From the NCBI RefSeq assembly GCF_029168945.1, contig NC_083602.1, positions 90,406,027 to 90,470,026 on the forward strand: a stretch of DNA of 64,000 bases. The letters run 5' to 3'. The DNA comes from Cannabis sativa. Taxonomy: Eukaryota > Streptophyta > Magnoliopsida > Rosales > Cannabaceae. Both the position numbers and the translations under genes were made by a program. The notes under the pieces are model-generated. The model was given only the letters and a program-made list of their open reading frames with translations, did no database searches and was not told the origin of the DNA. Positions 1 through 11,870 of the stretch are shown here, in pieces. Numbering within the stretch: position 1 is the stretch's first letter; each line of letters starts with the position of its first letter.

Positions 1-48
1 CAATTTTTTTATAAATATTTATTTTAAACTCATATTTAAATAAATATA

Positions 49-303
49 TTTAACTAAATGAGAAAATATTTCAACCATTTAGAGAAAATATCTCAACTAC
101 TTAAAGAAAATATCTTAACACTTAGACGAAATATCTTAACCACTTTGAGAAAATATCTCAACCACTAAAAGAGGGAATATCTCAATTACTTTGAGAAAAT
201 ATTTTAACCACTTTGAGAGAATATCTCAATGAAATATCTTAATTACTTTTAAAAATATCTCAACCACTAAGAGGGAATATCTTAACCACTTTGAGAGAAT
301 ATC
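49..303. repeat. Minisatellite with ~20-22-bp hairpin-forming period
   Basis: A degenerate ~20-22-bp motif of the form ACTTTGAGAGAATATCTCAA recurs many times. Each motif holds the inverted pair TTGAGA...TCTCAA, so it can fold into a small stem. The same tract recurs in every array unit (about 2570-2850 and 2950-3196, 5325-5950, 8178-8352, 10030-10654) and at 13130-13939 and 19241-19360. Confidence 0.8.
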
Positions 304-1042
304 TGATAGGATATTTTTTGACTATTATTTAGGTTATTTTTAGAGTTAATTTTCTTATTTATAATCATTTTTTAATAGAATTATACTTGTTTTCTTTGAT
401 TTCAGATTTAAACACTTGAATGTATTAATTGGTCAAATTTTAGAATAATTTAATCTATAAAATAGAGAAAATTGTACAAAAAAATAAAGCTAAAACTTCA
501 ATCCTGAATTCGACTATGTTCATATTAGATTTTGGAAAAAGTCAAAACATAAAAGTTCTAGATATCTCTTTATCTTTCCGGAACATTTTAAATCATATAA
601 TTCTGTGCAATATCGAGAGAGTTATGGCCAAAATTCGATCAGTCGATATAGCAGAAAACTCACTTTCCATATAAAGGGGGGTCATGCCTATGCATTGAAA
701 TCTCATGTCGTGGCTCGCCGTTTCTAATCCTAAGCAGAATAAGTTTTTTTCAGCGTTTTTTATCATTTTTTTGGCTATAAAAGAAGTGGACTTCAATAGT
801 TTTCAATAAACAATCAAGGAGGACGAAAATTGGAGATAAAAATCAATCGCGAAGGTTTTTTTAACGGGATTTTTAGCATTCTTTTCTTCTCTATCGACTT
901 TTCTTTTCTAAAATTAATATGTGTGAATTTGCTACAATGAATCAGAGTAGCCAAACAGTTTTGTAGGGTTTGGATGGATATTGTTTGATATTAATTTGTG
1001 GTTTTCATATGATTTAATTTTCTCAATTTCTAGTTCTCTCTC
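304..1042 (+). mobile_element. Truncated LTR-like segment (module B) in unit 1
   Basis: The segment starts with a TG..AGGATATTTTT terminus. It is collinear with the reverse complement of the LTR-like block at 11871-13129, where the same end reads TGTTAGGATATTTT. The copy stops near the ...TTTCTAG junction with the CT tract, so about 550 bp of the LTR 3' part are missing. Equivalents are at 3197-3838, 5951-6680, 8353-8505 (only the 3' end) and 10655-11383. Confidence 0.6.
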
Positions 1043-1049
1043 TCAGCCC

Positions 1050-1168
1050 TCCTCCTCCTCCTCCTTCTTCTTCTTCTTCTTCTGCTTCTTCTTCTTCTTC
1101 TTCTTCTTCTTCTTCTTCTTCTTCTTCTTCTTCTTCTTCTTCTTCTTCTTCTTCTTCTTCTTCTTCTC
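1050..1168 (+). repeat. (CCT)n/(CTT)n microsatellite, unit 1
   Basis: Nearly pure trinucleotide tract between the LTR-like segment and module D. Long poly-Ser, poly-Leu or poly-Phe frames through it are artefacts of the repeat. Tract length differs strongly among copies: about 119 bp here, 65 at 3868, 79 at 6710, 126 at 8535, 116 at 11411, 38 at 14375 and 15 at 17619. Confidence 0.95.
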
Positions 1169-1183
1169 TGCTAAAAAAAAAAA

Positions 1184-1516
1184 GAGAGAATTGTTAGCAC
1201 TAAAGTGTACACAAAGATTCTAAAAGAAAAACGAGTTTCAAAGAAAGGTTCTTCACAGAGTCCCACTCCCACACCAAAGCCAGAGTTGCCTCCATTTCAC
1301 ACCAATTACAAGAATCCAAAACACAACACATCCACTGTTGGAATTACTGGTTATGCTTATGAGGATATCTACGAATGGTTTGTTGCTGGTTTGGATGATC
1401 ATAATCTCTTTCCACCTTCGGTTGATCTCCAACCTCTTTCTGTAGAATCCGCATTTGGAAATGTCGTACAACGTCTAGCTTTATTCAACAACACTGATTC
1501 ATATGAAAAATGTTAG
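1184..1516 (+). pseudogene. Module D ORF, unit 1 (no ATG)
   Basis: Open frame of about 110 codons ending at a TAG. It contains a Lys/Arg-rich start (YTKILKEKRVSKKGS), a Pro-rich stretch (PTPTPKPELPPF) and an acidic/aromatic second half (GYAYEDIYEWFVAGLDDHNL). I do not recognise the family. The codon that is ATG in the copy at 14426 is GAG here and no other in-frame ATG exists, so translation would need a non-ATG start or an upstream exon. It may be an exon fragment captured from a host gene. The last residues (SYEKC) differ from the usual SDEKR ending. Confidence 0.45.
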
Positions 1517-1731
1517 TTTCTTTGTTCTTTTTTTCTCTTTTTTGATCAAGAAAGTTCTTTATTATTCACAAACACAATACAAACAAGCCTCAAACGACCA
1601 AGACAAAAACAAAATCTGGTTTTCTTTTTTCTTTTTGATTTTCCAAAAAGATCTGCATAAATTTCTTGTACTTAATTCCTTAAATTTTTGATAGTAAATG
1701 TTGGATATTTATATCTGTCTTTCTTCATTAT

Positions 1732-1824
1732 TTACTTGTAATAAACAGAAAGTAACAACAGACTAACAAAAAGCTTCAATAGAATACCGTGGGAGTACAT
1801 AGCAGAAAATGTTTTACCAGACAT
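1732..1824 (-). CDS. Module E 30-aa micro-ORF, unit 1
   Basis: ATG-started 30-codon frame beginning MSGKTFSAMYSHG, followed by a hydrophobic stretch (LLKLFVSLLLL) and a short VYYK tail. A three-codon upstream ORF (M-K-K-stop) lies just before it. Minus-strand sequence upstream (to about 2060) looks like a plant promoter/leader: an ACACGTCAGC G-box-like site, then a CT-rich leader. Downstream on the same strand an AATAAAG poly(A)-like signal occurs near 1560. The frame is intact in five copies (here, 4496, 7348, 9207, 18234). The product is unknown; it could be a signal-anchor micropeptide or the first exon of a captured gene. Confidence 0.35.
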   Translation of the reverse strand: MSGKTFSAMYSHGILLKLFVSLLLLSVYYK

Positions 1825-3945
1825 TATTTCTTCATTTAAATGATAATGGGAACCAACCAAGAATTTGAGGATTTGAACAAAATAATGTTTTGGTTTTTGT
1901 GAGATTAGAGAGAAGAGTGAGAATGTGAAAATGAAAAAACGAGGGAACGTTAGAGAGAGAAAGATCAAAGAGAAAACTCAATTTCATTTCATATTTTTGT
2001 TTGAAATGACCAAATTGCCTCTGAGGACTGGTATCCAGTTGGCAGCTGACGTGTACTATTGCTATTTTTTGTTCTATTTATTTTTTATTTAATTTAGGGG
2101 AAAAAATTAACTTTGCTGAAAATGGAAAAGTTTTATATAATTGAAAGAATTTTAATGTAATAATAATAATTAGTTTGGTAAGTCTTTTTGGGAAATGATG
2201 AAATCCTATGAATATATTGAATAATTTTAACTTAATAAGTGGATTTTTTTTATTGATAATGTTAAGTGTAATTTTGATCATGTATTTTTAGTTTTTGTTT
2301 TCTTTTTATTTTTTTGGTTTTGATATGGTTAGTTTTTAGTTTTAGTGATGTTTTTATTAGGATGATTTTTAAGAGTTAAAATATACATTTTTTATTATTA
2401 ATTGAAATAATTTTAATTTGTATTGATGTTTTGATAGAATTATTTGGATTTATTTTTTTATTTGAAAATATTTTATTCTAATTTTATTTATTTTTTTTTA
2501 TGGGAGAAAATTAAGGAGATTTAAAACTAAACTAGTTGGATGTATTTTGAATAAAAAAAATGTTTTACATTTAAAGAAAATATTTCAACAACTTTGAGAG
2601 AATATCTCAACCACATAGTGAAAATATCTCAACTACTTTGAGAGAATACATCAATTAATTTGCGAAAAATATCTCCACCACTTACAAAAAATATCTTAAC
2701 CATTTTGAGATAATATCTCAACTACTTTGAAAAAATATTTCTAAATTAGTTTTTGATTTTTATTTCAAATTTAATATTTAAATAAATATCTTTAAGTGAA
2801 TGAGAAAATCTCTCAACTACCTCGAGAAATATCTCAAATATATCAAGCATAAAATATTTATAATCATATCTTAAATTTAAATTTAAACTTAACCAATATT
2901 TTTATAAATATTTATTTTAAACTCATATTTAAATAATTATATTTAACTAAATGAGAAAATATTTCAACCATTTAGAGAAAATACCTCAACTACTTATAAA
3001 AAATATCTTAACACTTAGACAAAATATCTTAACCACTTTGAGAAAATATCTCAACTATTAAAAGAGGGAATATCTCAATTACTTTGAGAAAATATTTTAA
3101 TCACTTTGAGAGAATATCTCAATGAAATATCTTAATTACTTTTAAAAATATCTCAACCACTAAGAGGGAATATCTTAACCACTTTGAGAGAATATCTGTT
3201 AGGATATTTTTAGACTATTATTTAGGTTATTTTTAGAGTTAATTTTCTTATTTATTATCATTTTTTAATAGAATTATACTTGTTTTCTTTGATTTCAGAT
3301 TTCAACACTTGAATGTACAAATTGGTCAAATTTTAGAAAAATTTAATTTATAAAATAGAGAAAATTGTACAAAAAATAAAACTAAAACTTCAAGCCCGAA
3401 TTCGACTATGTTCATATTAGATTTTGGAAAAAGTCAAAATTCGATCATTTGATATAGCTGAAAACTCACTTTCCAAATAAAGGGGGGTCATGCCTAGGCA
3501 TTGAAATCAAATGTCGTGGCTCGCCCCTTCGAATCCTAAGCAGAATAAGTTTTTTTCAGCGTTCTTTATTATTTTTTTGGCTATAAAAGAAGTGGACTTC
3601 AATAGTTTTCAATAAGCAATCAAGGAGGACGAAAATTGGAGATAAAAATCAATCGCGAAGGTTTTTTTAAAGGGATTTTTAGCATTCTTTTCTTCTCTAT
3701 CCACTTTTCTTTTCTAAAATTAATATGTGTGAATTTGCCACAATGAATAAGAGTAGCCAAACAGTTCTTTAGGGTCTAGATGGAGATTGTTTGATATTGA
3801 TTTGTGGTTTTCATATGATTTAATTTTCTCAATTTCTAGTTCTCTCTCTCAGCCCTACCCGCCGCCCCTTCTTCTTCTTCTTCTTCTTCTTCTTCTTCTT
3901 CTTCTTCTTCTTCTTCTTCTTCTTCTTCTTCTCTGCTAAAAAAAA

Positions 3946-4278
3946 ACGAGAATTGTTAGCACTAAAGTGTACACAAAGATCCTAAAAGAAAAACGAGTTT
4001 CAAAGAAAGGTTCTTCGCAGAGTCCCACTCCCACACCAAAGCCAGAGTTGCCTCCATTTCACACCAACTACAAGAATCCAAAACACAACTCATCCGCTGT
4101 TGGAATTACTGGTTATGCTTATGAGGATATCTACGAATGGTTTGTTGCTGGTTTGGATGATCATAATCTCTTTCGACCTTCGGTTGATCTCCAACCTCTT
4201 TCTGTAGAATCTGCCTTTGGAAATGTCGTACAGCATCTAGCTTTATTCAACAACACTGATTCAGATGAAAAACGTTAG
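3946..4278 (+). pseudogene. Module D ORF, unit 2 (ACG at start position)
   Basis: Full-length open frame with no premature stop. The start-equivalent codon at 3946-3948 is ACG. Residue differences from unit 1 include HNSSAVG, NLFRPS and VQHLAL. Followed by module E on the opposite strand. Same unknown family as 1184-1516. Confidence 0.45.
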
Positions 4279-4495
4279 TTTCTTTGTTCTTTTTTTTTTT
4301 TCCTTTTTGATCAAGAAAGTTCTTTATTATTCACAAACACAATACAAACAAGCCTCAAACGACCAAGACAAAAACAAAATCTGGTTTTCTTTTCCCTTTC
4401 TGATTTTCCAAACAGATCTGCATAAATTTCTTGTACTTAATTCCTTAAATTTTGGTAGTAAATGTGGGATATTTATATCTGTCTTTCTTCATTAT

Positions 4496-4588
4496 TTATT
4501 TGTAATAAACAAAAAGTAGCAACAGACTAACAAAAAGCTTCAATAGAGGACCGTGGGAGTACATAGCAGAAAATGTTTTACCAGACAT
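4496..4588 (-). CDS. Module E 30-aa micro-ORF, unit 2
   Basis: Intact ATG-started 30-codon frame with the P variant in the SHGPLLK segment. Promoter-like and poly(A)-like flanks are as in unit 1. Confidence 0.35.
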   Translation of the reverse strand: MSGKTFSAMYSHGPLLKLFVSLLLLFVYYK

Positions 4589-6800
4589 TATTTCTTCCTT
4601 TAAATGAGAATGGGAACCAACCAAGAATTTGAGGATTTGAACAAAATAATGTTTTGGTTTTTGTGAGCTTAGAAAGAAGAGTGAGAAAGTGAAAATGAAA
4701 AAACGAGGGAACGTTAGAGAGAGAAAGATCAAAGAGAAAACTCCACTTCATTTCATATTTTTGTTTGAAATGACCAAAATACCTCTCGGACTGGTATCCC
4801 GCTGGCAGCCGACGTGTACTATTGCTATTTTTTGTTATATTTATTTTTTTATTTAATTTAGAGGAAAAAAATTAATTTTGCTGAAAATGGAAAAAATTTA
4901 TTTAATTGAAAGAATTTTATTGTAATAATAATAATTGGTTTGGTAAATCTTTTTGGGAAAAGATGAAATCCTATGAATATATTGAATAATTTTAACTGAA
5001 TAAGTGGATTTTTTTTATTGATAATGTTAAGTGTAATTTTGATCATGTATTTTTAGTTTTTTTTTTTTTTGGGTTTTTATATGGTTAGTTTTTAGTTTTG
5101 GTGATATTTTTATTATGATGATTTTTAAGAGTTAAAATATACATTTTTTATTATTAATTGAAATCATTTGAATTTGTATTGATGTTTTGATAGAATTATT
5201 TGGATTTATATTTTTATTTTAAAATATTTTATTCTAATTTTATTTATTTTGTTTGATGGGAGAAAATTAAGGAGATTTAAAACTAAATTATTTAGATGTA
5301 TTTTGAATAAAAAAAATTTTACATTTAGAGAAAATATTTCAACAAATTTGAGAGAATATCTCAACCACATAGTGAAAATATCTCAACTACTTTGAGAGAA
5401 TATCTTAATTAATTAGGGAAAAATATCTCAACCACTTACAAAAAATATCTTAACCATTTTGAGATAATATCTCAACTTCTTTGAAAAAATATTTCTAAAT
5501 TAGTTTCTTATTTTTATTTCAAATTTTATATTTACATAAACATCTTTAAGTGAATGAGAAAATCTCTCAACTACCTCGAGAAATATCTCAAATATATCAA
5601 GCATAAAATATTTATAATCATATCTTAAATTTAAATTTAAACTTAACAAATTTTTTTATAATTATTTATTTTAAACTCATATTTAAATAAATATCTTTAA
5701 CTAAATGAGAAAATATTTCAACCATTTAGAGAAAGTATCTCAACTACTTATAGAAAATATCTTAACACTTATACAAAATATCTTAACCACTTTGAGAAAA
5801 TATCTCAACCACTAAAAGAGGGAATATCTCAATTACTTTGAGAAAATATTTTAACCACTTTGAGAGAATATCTCAATGAAATATCTTAATTACTTTTAAA
5901 AATATCTCAACCACTAAGAGAAAATATCTTAACCACTTTGAGAGAATATCTGTTAGGATATTTTTAGACTATTATTTAGGTAATTTTTAGAGTTTATTTT
6001 CTTATTTATTATCATTTTTTAATAGAATTATACTTGTTTTCTTTGATTTCAGATTTCAACACTTGAATGTATAAATTGGTCAAACTTTAGAAAAATTTAA
6101 TCTATAAAATAGAGAAAATTGTACAAAAAAATAAAGCTAAAACTTCAAGCCTGAATTTGACTATGTTCATATTAGATTTTGGAAAAAGTCAAAACATTAA
6201 AGTTCTAGATCTCTCTTTATCTTTCTGAAACATCTTAAATCATATAATTCTGTGCAATATCGAGAGAGTTATGGCAAAAATTCGATCAGTCGATATAGCC
6301 GAAAACTCACTTTCCATATAAAGGGCGGTCATGCCTAGGCATTGAAATCTCATGTCGTGGCTCGCCCCTTCTAATCCTAAGCAGAATAAGTTTTTTTCAG
6401 CGTTTTTTATCATTTTTTTGGCTATAAAAGAAGTGGACTTCAATAGTTTTCAATAAGCAATCAAGGAGGACGAAAATTAGAGATAAAAATCAATCCCGAA
6501 GGTTTTTTTAACGGGATTTTTAGCATTCTTTTCTTCTCTATCGACTTTTCTTTTCTAAAATTAATATGTGTGCATTTGCTACAATGAATAAGAGTAGCCA
6601 AACAGTTCTTTAGGGTCTGGACGGAGATTGTTTGATATTGATTTGTGGTTTTCATATGATTTAATTTTCTCAATTTCTAGTTCTCTCTCTCAGCCCTACC
6701 CGCCGCCCCTTCCTCCTCCTTCTCTTCTTCTTCTTCTTCTTCTTCTTCTTCTTCTTCTTCTTCTTCTTCTTCTTCTTCTTCTTCTTCTCTGCTAAAAAAA

Positions 6801-7133
6801 ACGAGAATTGTTAGCACTAAAGTGTACACAAAGATCCTAAAAGAAAAACGAGTTTCAAAGAAAGGTTCTTCACAGAGTCCCATTCCCACGCCAAAGCCAG
6901 AGTTGCCTCCATTTCACACCAACTACAAAAAGCCGAAACACAACTCATCCACTGCTGGAATTACTGGTTATGCTTATGAGGATATCTACGATTGGTTTGT
7001 TTGTGGTTTGGATGAGCATAATCTCTTTCCACCTTCGGCTGATCTCCAACCTCTTTCTGTAGAATCCGCCTTTGGAAATGTCGTACAACGTCTAGCTTTA
7101 TTCAACAACACTGATTCAGATGAAAAACGTTAG
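6801..7133 (+). pseudogene. Module D ORF, unit 3 (ACG at start position)
   Basis: Open frame without premature stops. Start-equivalent codon ACG at 6801-6803. Variants include YKKPKHN, DWFVCGLDEHN and PPSAD. Unknown function; see 1184-1516. Confidence 0.45.
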
Positions 7134-7347
7134 TTTCTTTGTTCTTTTTTTTCTTTTTTGATCAAGAAAGTTCTTTATTATTCACAAACACAATACAAAC
7201 AAGCCTCAAACGACCAAGACGAAACCAAAATCTGGTTTTCTTTTTTCTTTTTGATTTTCCAAACAGATCTGCATAAATTTCTTGTACGTAATTCCTTAAA
7301 TTTTTGGTAGTAAATGTGGGATATTTATATCTGTCTTTCTTCATTAT

Positions 7348-7440
7348 TTATTTGTAATAAACAAAAAGTAGCAACAGACTAACAAAAAGCTTCAATAGAG
7401 GACCGTGGGAGTACATAGCAGAAAATGTTTTACCAGACAT
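7348..7440 (-). CDS. Module E 30-aa micro-ORF, unit 3
   Basis: Intact frame with the same protein sequence as the unit 2 copy. Confidence 0.35.
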   Translation of the reverse strand: MSGKTFSAMYSHGPLLKLFVSLLLLFVYYK

Positions 7441-8672
7441 TATTTCTTCATTTAAATGAGAATGGGAACCAACCAAGAATTTGAGGATTTGAACAAAATA
7501 ATGTTTTGGTTTTTGTGAACTTAGAAAGAAGAGTGAGAAAGTGAAAATGAAAAAACGAGGGAACGTTAGACAGAGAAAGATCAAAGAGAAAACTCCACTT
7601 CATTTCATATTTTTGTTTGAAATGACCAAATAGCCTCTCGGGACTGGTATCCAGCTGGCAGCTGACGTGTACTATTGCTATTTTTTGTCATATTTATTTT
7701 TTATTTAATTTAGGAGAAAAAAATTAATTTTGCTGAAAATGGAAACAATTTATTTAATTGAAAGAATTTTAATGTAATAATAATAATTGGTTTGGTAAAT
7801 CTTTTTGGGAAAAGAAGAAATCCTATGAATATATTGAATAATTTTAACTTAATAAGTGGATTTTTTTTATTGATAATGTTAAGTGTAATTTTGATCATGT
7901 ATTTTTAGTTATTTTTTTATTTGGGGGGGGGGTTTGATATGGTGAGTTATGGTGATATTTTTAGTAGGGTGATTTTTAAGAGTTAAAATATACATTTTTT
8001 ATTATTAATTTAAGTAATTTCAATTTGTATTGATGTTTAGATAGATTTATTTGGATTTATATTTTTATTTGAAAATATTTTATTCTAATTTTATTTATTT
8101 TGTTTGATGGGAGAAAATTAAGGAGATTTAAAACTAGATTAATTGGATGTATTTTGAATAAAAAAATGTTTTACATTAACATTTGGAGAAAATATGTCAA
8201 CAACTTTGAGAGAATATCTCAACCATATAGTGAAAATATCTCAACTACTTTGAGAGAATATCTCAATTAATTTGCGAAAAATATCTCAACCACTTACAAA
8301 AAATATCTTAACCATTTTGAGTTAATATCTCAACTACTTTGAAAAAATATTTCTTTTCTTCTCTATCCACTTTTCTTTTCTAAAATTAATATGTGTGAAT
8401 TTGCTACAATGAATAAGAGTAGCCAAACAGTTCTTTAGGGTTTGGATGGAGATTGTTTGATATTGATTTGTGGTTTTCATATGATTTATTTTTCTCAATT
8501 TCTAGTTCTCTCTCTCAGCCCTACCCGTTGCCCCTTCCTCCTCCTCCTCCTCCTCCTCCTCCTCCTCCTCCTCCTCCTCCTCCTCCTCCTCCTTCTTCTT
8601 CTTCTTCTTCTTCTTCTTCTTCTTCTTCTTCTTCTTCTTCTTCTTCTTCTTCTTCTTCTCTGCTAAAAACAA

Positions 8673-9005
8673 ACGAGAATTGTTAGCACTAAAGTGTACA
8701 CAAAGATCCTAAAAGAAAAATGAGTTTCAAAGAAAGATTCTTCACAGAGTCCCATTCCCACACCAAAGCCAGGGTTGCCTCCATTTCACACCAACTACAA
8801 GAATCCAAAACACAACTCATCCTCTGCTGGAATTACTTGTTATGCTTATGAGGATATGTACGAAAGGTCTGTTTCTGGTTTGGATGATCATAATCTCTTT
8901 CCACCTTCGGTTGATCTCCAACCTCAATCTGTAGAATCCGCCTTTGGAAATGTCGTACATCGTCTAGCTTTATTCAACAACTCTGATTCAGATGAAAAAC
9001 GTTAG
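8673..9005 (+). pseudogene. Module D ORF, unit 4 (premature stop)
   Basis: The CGA arginine codon of the KEKR segment is TGA at 8721-8723 (a CpG-type C-to-T change), so this copy is broken. Downstream the frame stays open to the usual TAG. Confidence 0.7.
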
Positions 9006-9206
9006 TTTCTTTGTTCTTTTTTTTTCTTTTTTGATCAAGAAAGTTTTTTATTATTCACAAACACAATACAAACAAGCCTCAAACGACCAAGACAAAAACA
9101 AAATCTGGTTTTCTTTTTTCTTTTCGATTTTTAAATTTCTTGTACTTAATTCCTTAAATTTTTGGTTAGTAAATGTGGGATATTTATATCTGTCTTTCTT
9201 CATTAT

Positions 9207-9299
9207 TTATTTGTAATAAACAAAAAGTAGCAACAGACTAACAAAAAGCTTCAATAGAAGACCGTGGGAGTACATAGCAGAAAATGTTTTACCAGACAT
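9207..9299 (-). CDS. Module E 30-aa micro-ORF, unit 4
   Basis: Intact ATG-started frame with the L variant (SHGLLLK), although the D frame in the same unit is broken. Confidence 0.35.
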   Translation of the reverse strand: MSGKTFSAMYSHGLLLKLFVSLLLLFVYYK

Positions 9300-10020
9300 T
9301 ATTTCTTCATTTAAATGAGAATGGGAACCAACCAAGAATTTGAGGATTTGAACAAAATAATGTTTTGGTTTTTGTGAGCTTAGAAAGAAGAGTGAGAAAG
9401 TGAAAATGAAAAAACGAGGGAACGTTAGAGAGAGAAAGATCAAAGAGAAAACTCCATTTCATTTCATAGTTTTGTTTGAAATGACCAAATTGCCTCTCGG
9501 GACTGGTATCCAGCTGGCAGCTGACGTGTACTATTGCTATTTTTTGTTATATATATTTTTTATTTAATTTAGGGGTAAAAATTAACTTTGCTGAAAATGG
9601 AAAAAATTTATTTAATTGAAAGAATTTTAATGTAATAATAATAATTGGTTTTGTAAATCTTTTTGGGAAAAGATGAAATCCTATGAATATATTGAATAAT
9701 TTTAACTTAATAAGTGGATTTTTTTTATTGATAATGTTAAGTGTAATTTTGATCATGTATTTTTAGTTTTTTTGGTTTTGATATGGTTAGTTTTTAGTTT
9801 TGGTAATATTTTTATTAGGATGATTTTTAAGAGTTGAAAAATACATTTTTTATTATTAATTGAAATAATTTGAATTTGTATTGATGTTTTGATAGAATTA
9901 TTTGGATTTATATTTTTATTTGAAAATATTTTATTCTAATTTTATTTATTTTGTTTGATGGGAGAAAATTAAGGAGATTTAAAACTAAATTAATTGGATG
10001 TATTTTGAATAAAAAAATGT

Positions 10021-11870
10021 TTTACATTTAGAGAAAATATTTCAACAACTTTGAGAGAATATCTCAACCACATAGTGAAAATATCTCAACTACTTTGAGA
10101 GAATATCTCAATTAATTTGCGAAAAATATCTCAACCACTTACAAAAAATATCTTTACCATTTTGAGATAATATCTCAACTAATTTGAAAAAATATTTCTA
10201 AATTAGTTTATGATTTTTATTTCAAATTTAATATTTAAATAAACATCTTTAAGTGAATGAGAAAATCTCTCAACTACCTCGAGAAATATCTCAAATATAT
10301 CAAGCATAAAATATTTATAATCATATCTTAAATTTAAATTTAAACTTAACCAATTTTTTTTATAAATATTTATTTTAAACTCATATTTAAATAAATATCT
10401 TTAACTAAATGAGTAAATATTTCAACCATTTAGAGAAAATATCTCAACTACTTATAGAAAATATCTTAACACTTAGACGAAATATCTTAACCACTTTGAG
10501 AAAATATCTCAACCACTAAAAGAGGGAATATCTCAATTACTTTGAGAAAATATATTAACCATTTTGAGAGAATATCTCAATGAAATATCTTAATTACTTT
10601 TAAAAATATCTCAATCACTAAGAGGAAATATCTTAACCACTTTGAGAGAATATCTGTTAGGATATTTTTAGACTATTATTTAGGTTATTTTTAGAGTTAA
10701 TTTTCTTATTTATTATCATTTTTTAATAGAATTATACTTGTTTTCTTTGATTTCAGATTTCAACACTTGAATGTGTAAATTGGTCAAATTTTAGAAAAAT
10801 TTAATCTATAAAATAGAGAAAATTGTACAAAAAAATAAAGCTAAAACTTTAAGCCTCAATTCGACTATGTTCATATTAGATTTTGAAAAAAGTCAAAACA
10901 TAAAAGTTCTAGATCTCTCTTTATCTTTTCGAAACATCTTAAATCATATAATTCTCTGCAATATCGAGAGAGTTATGGCCAAAATTCGATCAGTCGATAT
11001 AGCAGAAAACTCACTTTCCATATAAAGGGGGGTCATGCCTAGGCATTGAAATCTCATGTCGTGGCTCGCCCCTTCTAATCCTAAGCAGAATAAGTTTTTT
11101 TCAGCGTTTTTTATCATTTTTTTTGCTATAGAAGAAGTGGACTTCAATAGTTTTCAATCAGCAATAAAGGAGGACGAAAATTGGAGATAAAAATCAATCG
11201 CGAAGGTTTTTTTAACGGGATATTTAGCATTCTTTTCTTCTCTATCCACTTTTATTTTCTAAAATTAATATGTGTGAATTTGCTACAATGAATAAGAGTA
11301 GCCAAACAGTTCTTTAGGGTCTAGATGGAGATTGTTTGATATTGATTTGTGGTTTTCATATGATTTAATTTTCTCAATTTCTAGTTCTCTCTCTCAGGCC
11401 TACCCGCCGCCTCTTCTTCTTCTTCTTCTTCTTCTTCTTCTTCTTCTTCTTCTTCTTCTTCTTCTTCTTCTTCTTCTTCTTCTTCTTCTTCTTCTTCTTC
11501 TTCTTCTTCTTCTTCTTCTTCTTCTCTGCTAAAAAAAACGAAAATTGTTAGCACTAAAGTGTACACAAAGATCCTAAAAGAAAAACGAGTTTCAAAGAAA
11601 GGTTCTTCGTAGAATCCCACTCCCACACCAAAGCCAGAGTTGCCTCCATTTCACACCAACTACAAGAATCCAAAACACAACTCATCCGCTGTTGGAATTA
11701 CTGGTTATGCTTATGAGGATATCTACCAATGGTTTGTTGCTGGTTTGGATGATCATAATCTCTTTGCACCTTTGGTTGATCTCCAACCTCTTTCAGTAGA
11801 ATTCGCCTTTGGAAATGTCGTACAACGTCTAGCTTTATTCAACAACACCGATTCAGATGAAAAACGTTAG
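10021..11870. repeat. Tandem chimeric array, unit 5 (lacks module E)
   Basis: Minisatellite, LTR-like segment from 10655, CT tract 11411-11526 and module D. Immediately after the D stop codon the sequence switches to an inverted LTR instead of module E. Confidence 0.8.
11538..11870 (+). pseudogene. Module D ORF, unit 5 (premature stop)
   Basis: The glutamine codon after GSS is TAG at 11610-11612 (CAG in the unit 2 copy). Start-equivalent codon ACG at 11538. The remaining frame ends at the TAG at 11868-11870, where LTR-like sequence begins directly. Confidence 0.7.

Larger units (their letters stand above)
1..2560. repeat. Tandem chimeric array, unit 1 (5' end outside window)
   Basis: This is the first visible copy of a ~2.8-kb unit repeated head to tail up to 11.87 kb. 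The order is: hairpin minisatellite (1-303), LTR-derived segment beginning at 304, CTT tract (about 1050-1168), ORF module D ending at 1516, module E on the opposite strand (about 1517-2060), then AT-rich filler. Corresponding points recur at 1205, 3967, 6822, 8694 and 11559, giving spacings of 2762, 2855, 1872 and 2865 bases. The unit matches no single transposon class; it reads as a fusion of LTR, Mutator-like and gene-like pieces that was then amplified. Confidence 0.85.
2561..5310. repeat. Tandem chimeric array, unit 2
   Basis: Same module order as unit 1. The LTR-like segment (from 3197) has an internal deletion of about 100 bp with short A-rich homology at the junction (around 3437), which shortens this unit. 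Confidence 0.85.
5311..8170. repeat. Tandem chimeric array, unit 3
   Basis: Complete unit, about 2.86 kb: minisatellite, LTR-like segment from 5951, CT tract 6710-6788, module D, module E and AT-rich filler that includes a G homopolymer near 7923. Confidence 0.85.
8171..10020. repeat. Tandem chimeric array, unit 4 (internally deleted)
   Basis: Short unit of about 1.85 kb. Near 8352 the minisatellite jumps directly to the 3' end of the LTR-like segment, removing roughly 950 bp. The trinucleotide tract (8535-8660) is a compound of CCT repeats followed by CTT repeats. Confidence 0.85.

Noticed and set aside
981..1223. Long poly-Ser/Phe/Leu/Glu open frames over CT tracts (also 6677, 8442, 8453, 11332, 11381)
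   Set aside because: They are forced by trinucleotide microsatellites, read open in several frames and on both strands, and have no conserved flanks.
1205..1516. Module D as a gene starting at GTG (1205, 3967, 6822) or TTG (17658)
   Set aside because: Non-ATG starts of this kind are bacterial convention; in plant nuclear DNA they are not credible without other evidence. Reported as start-less frames instead.
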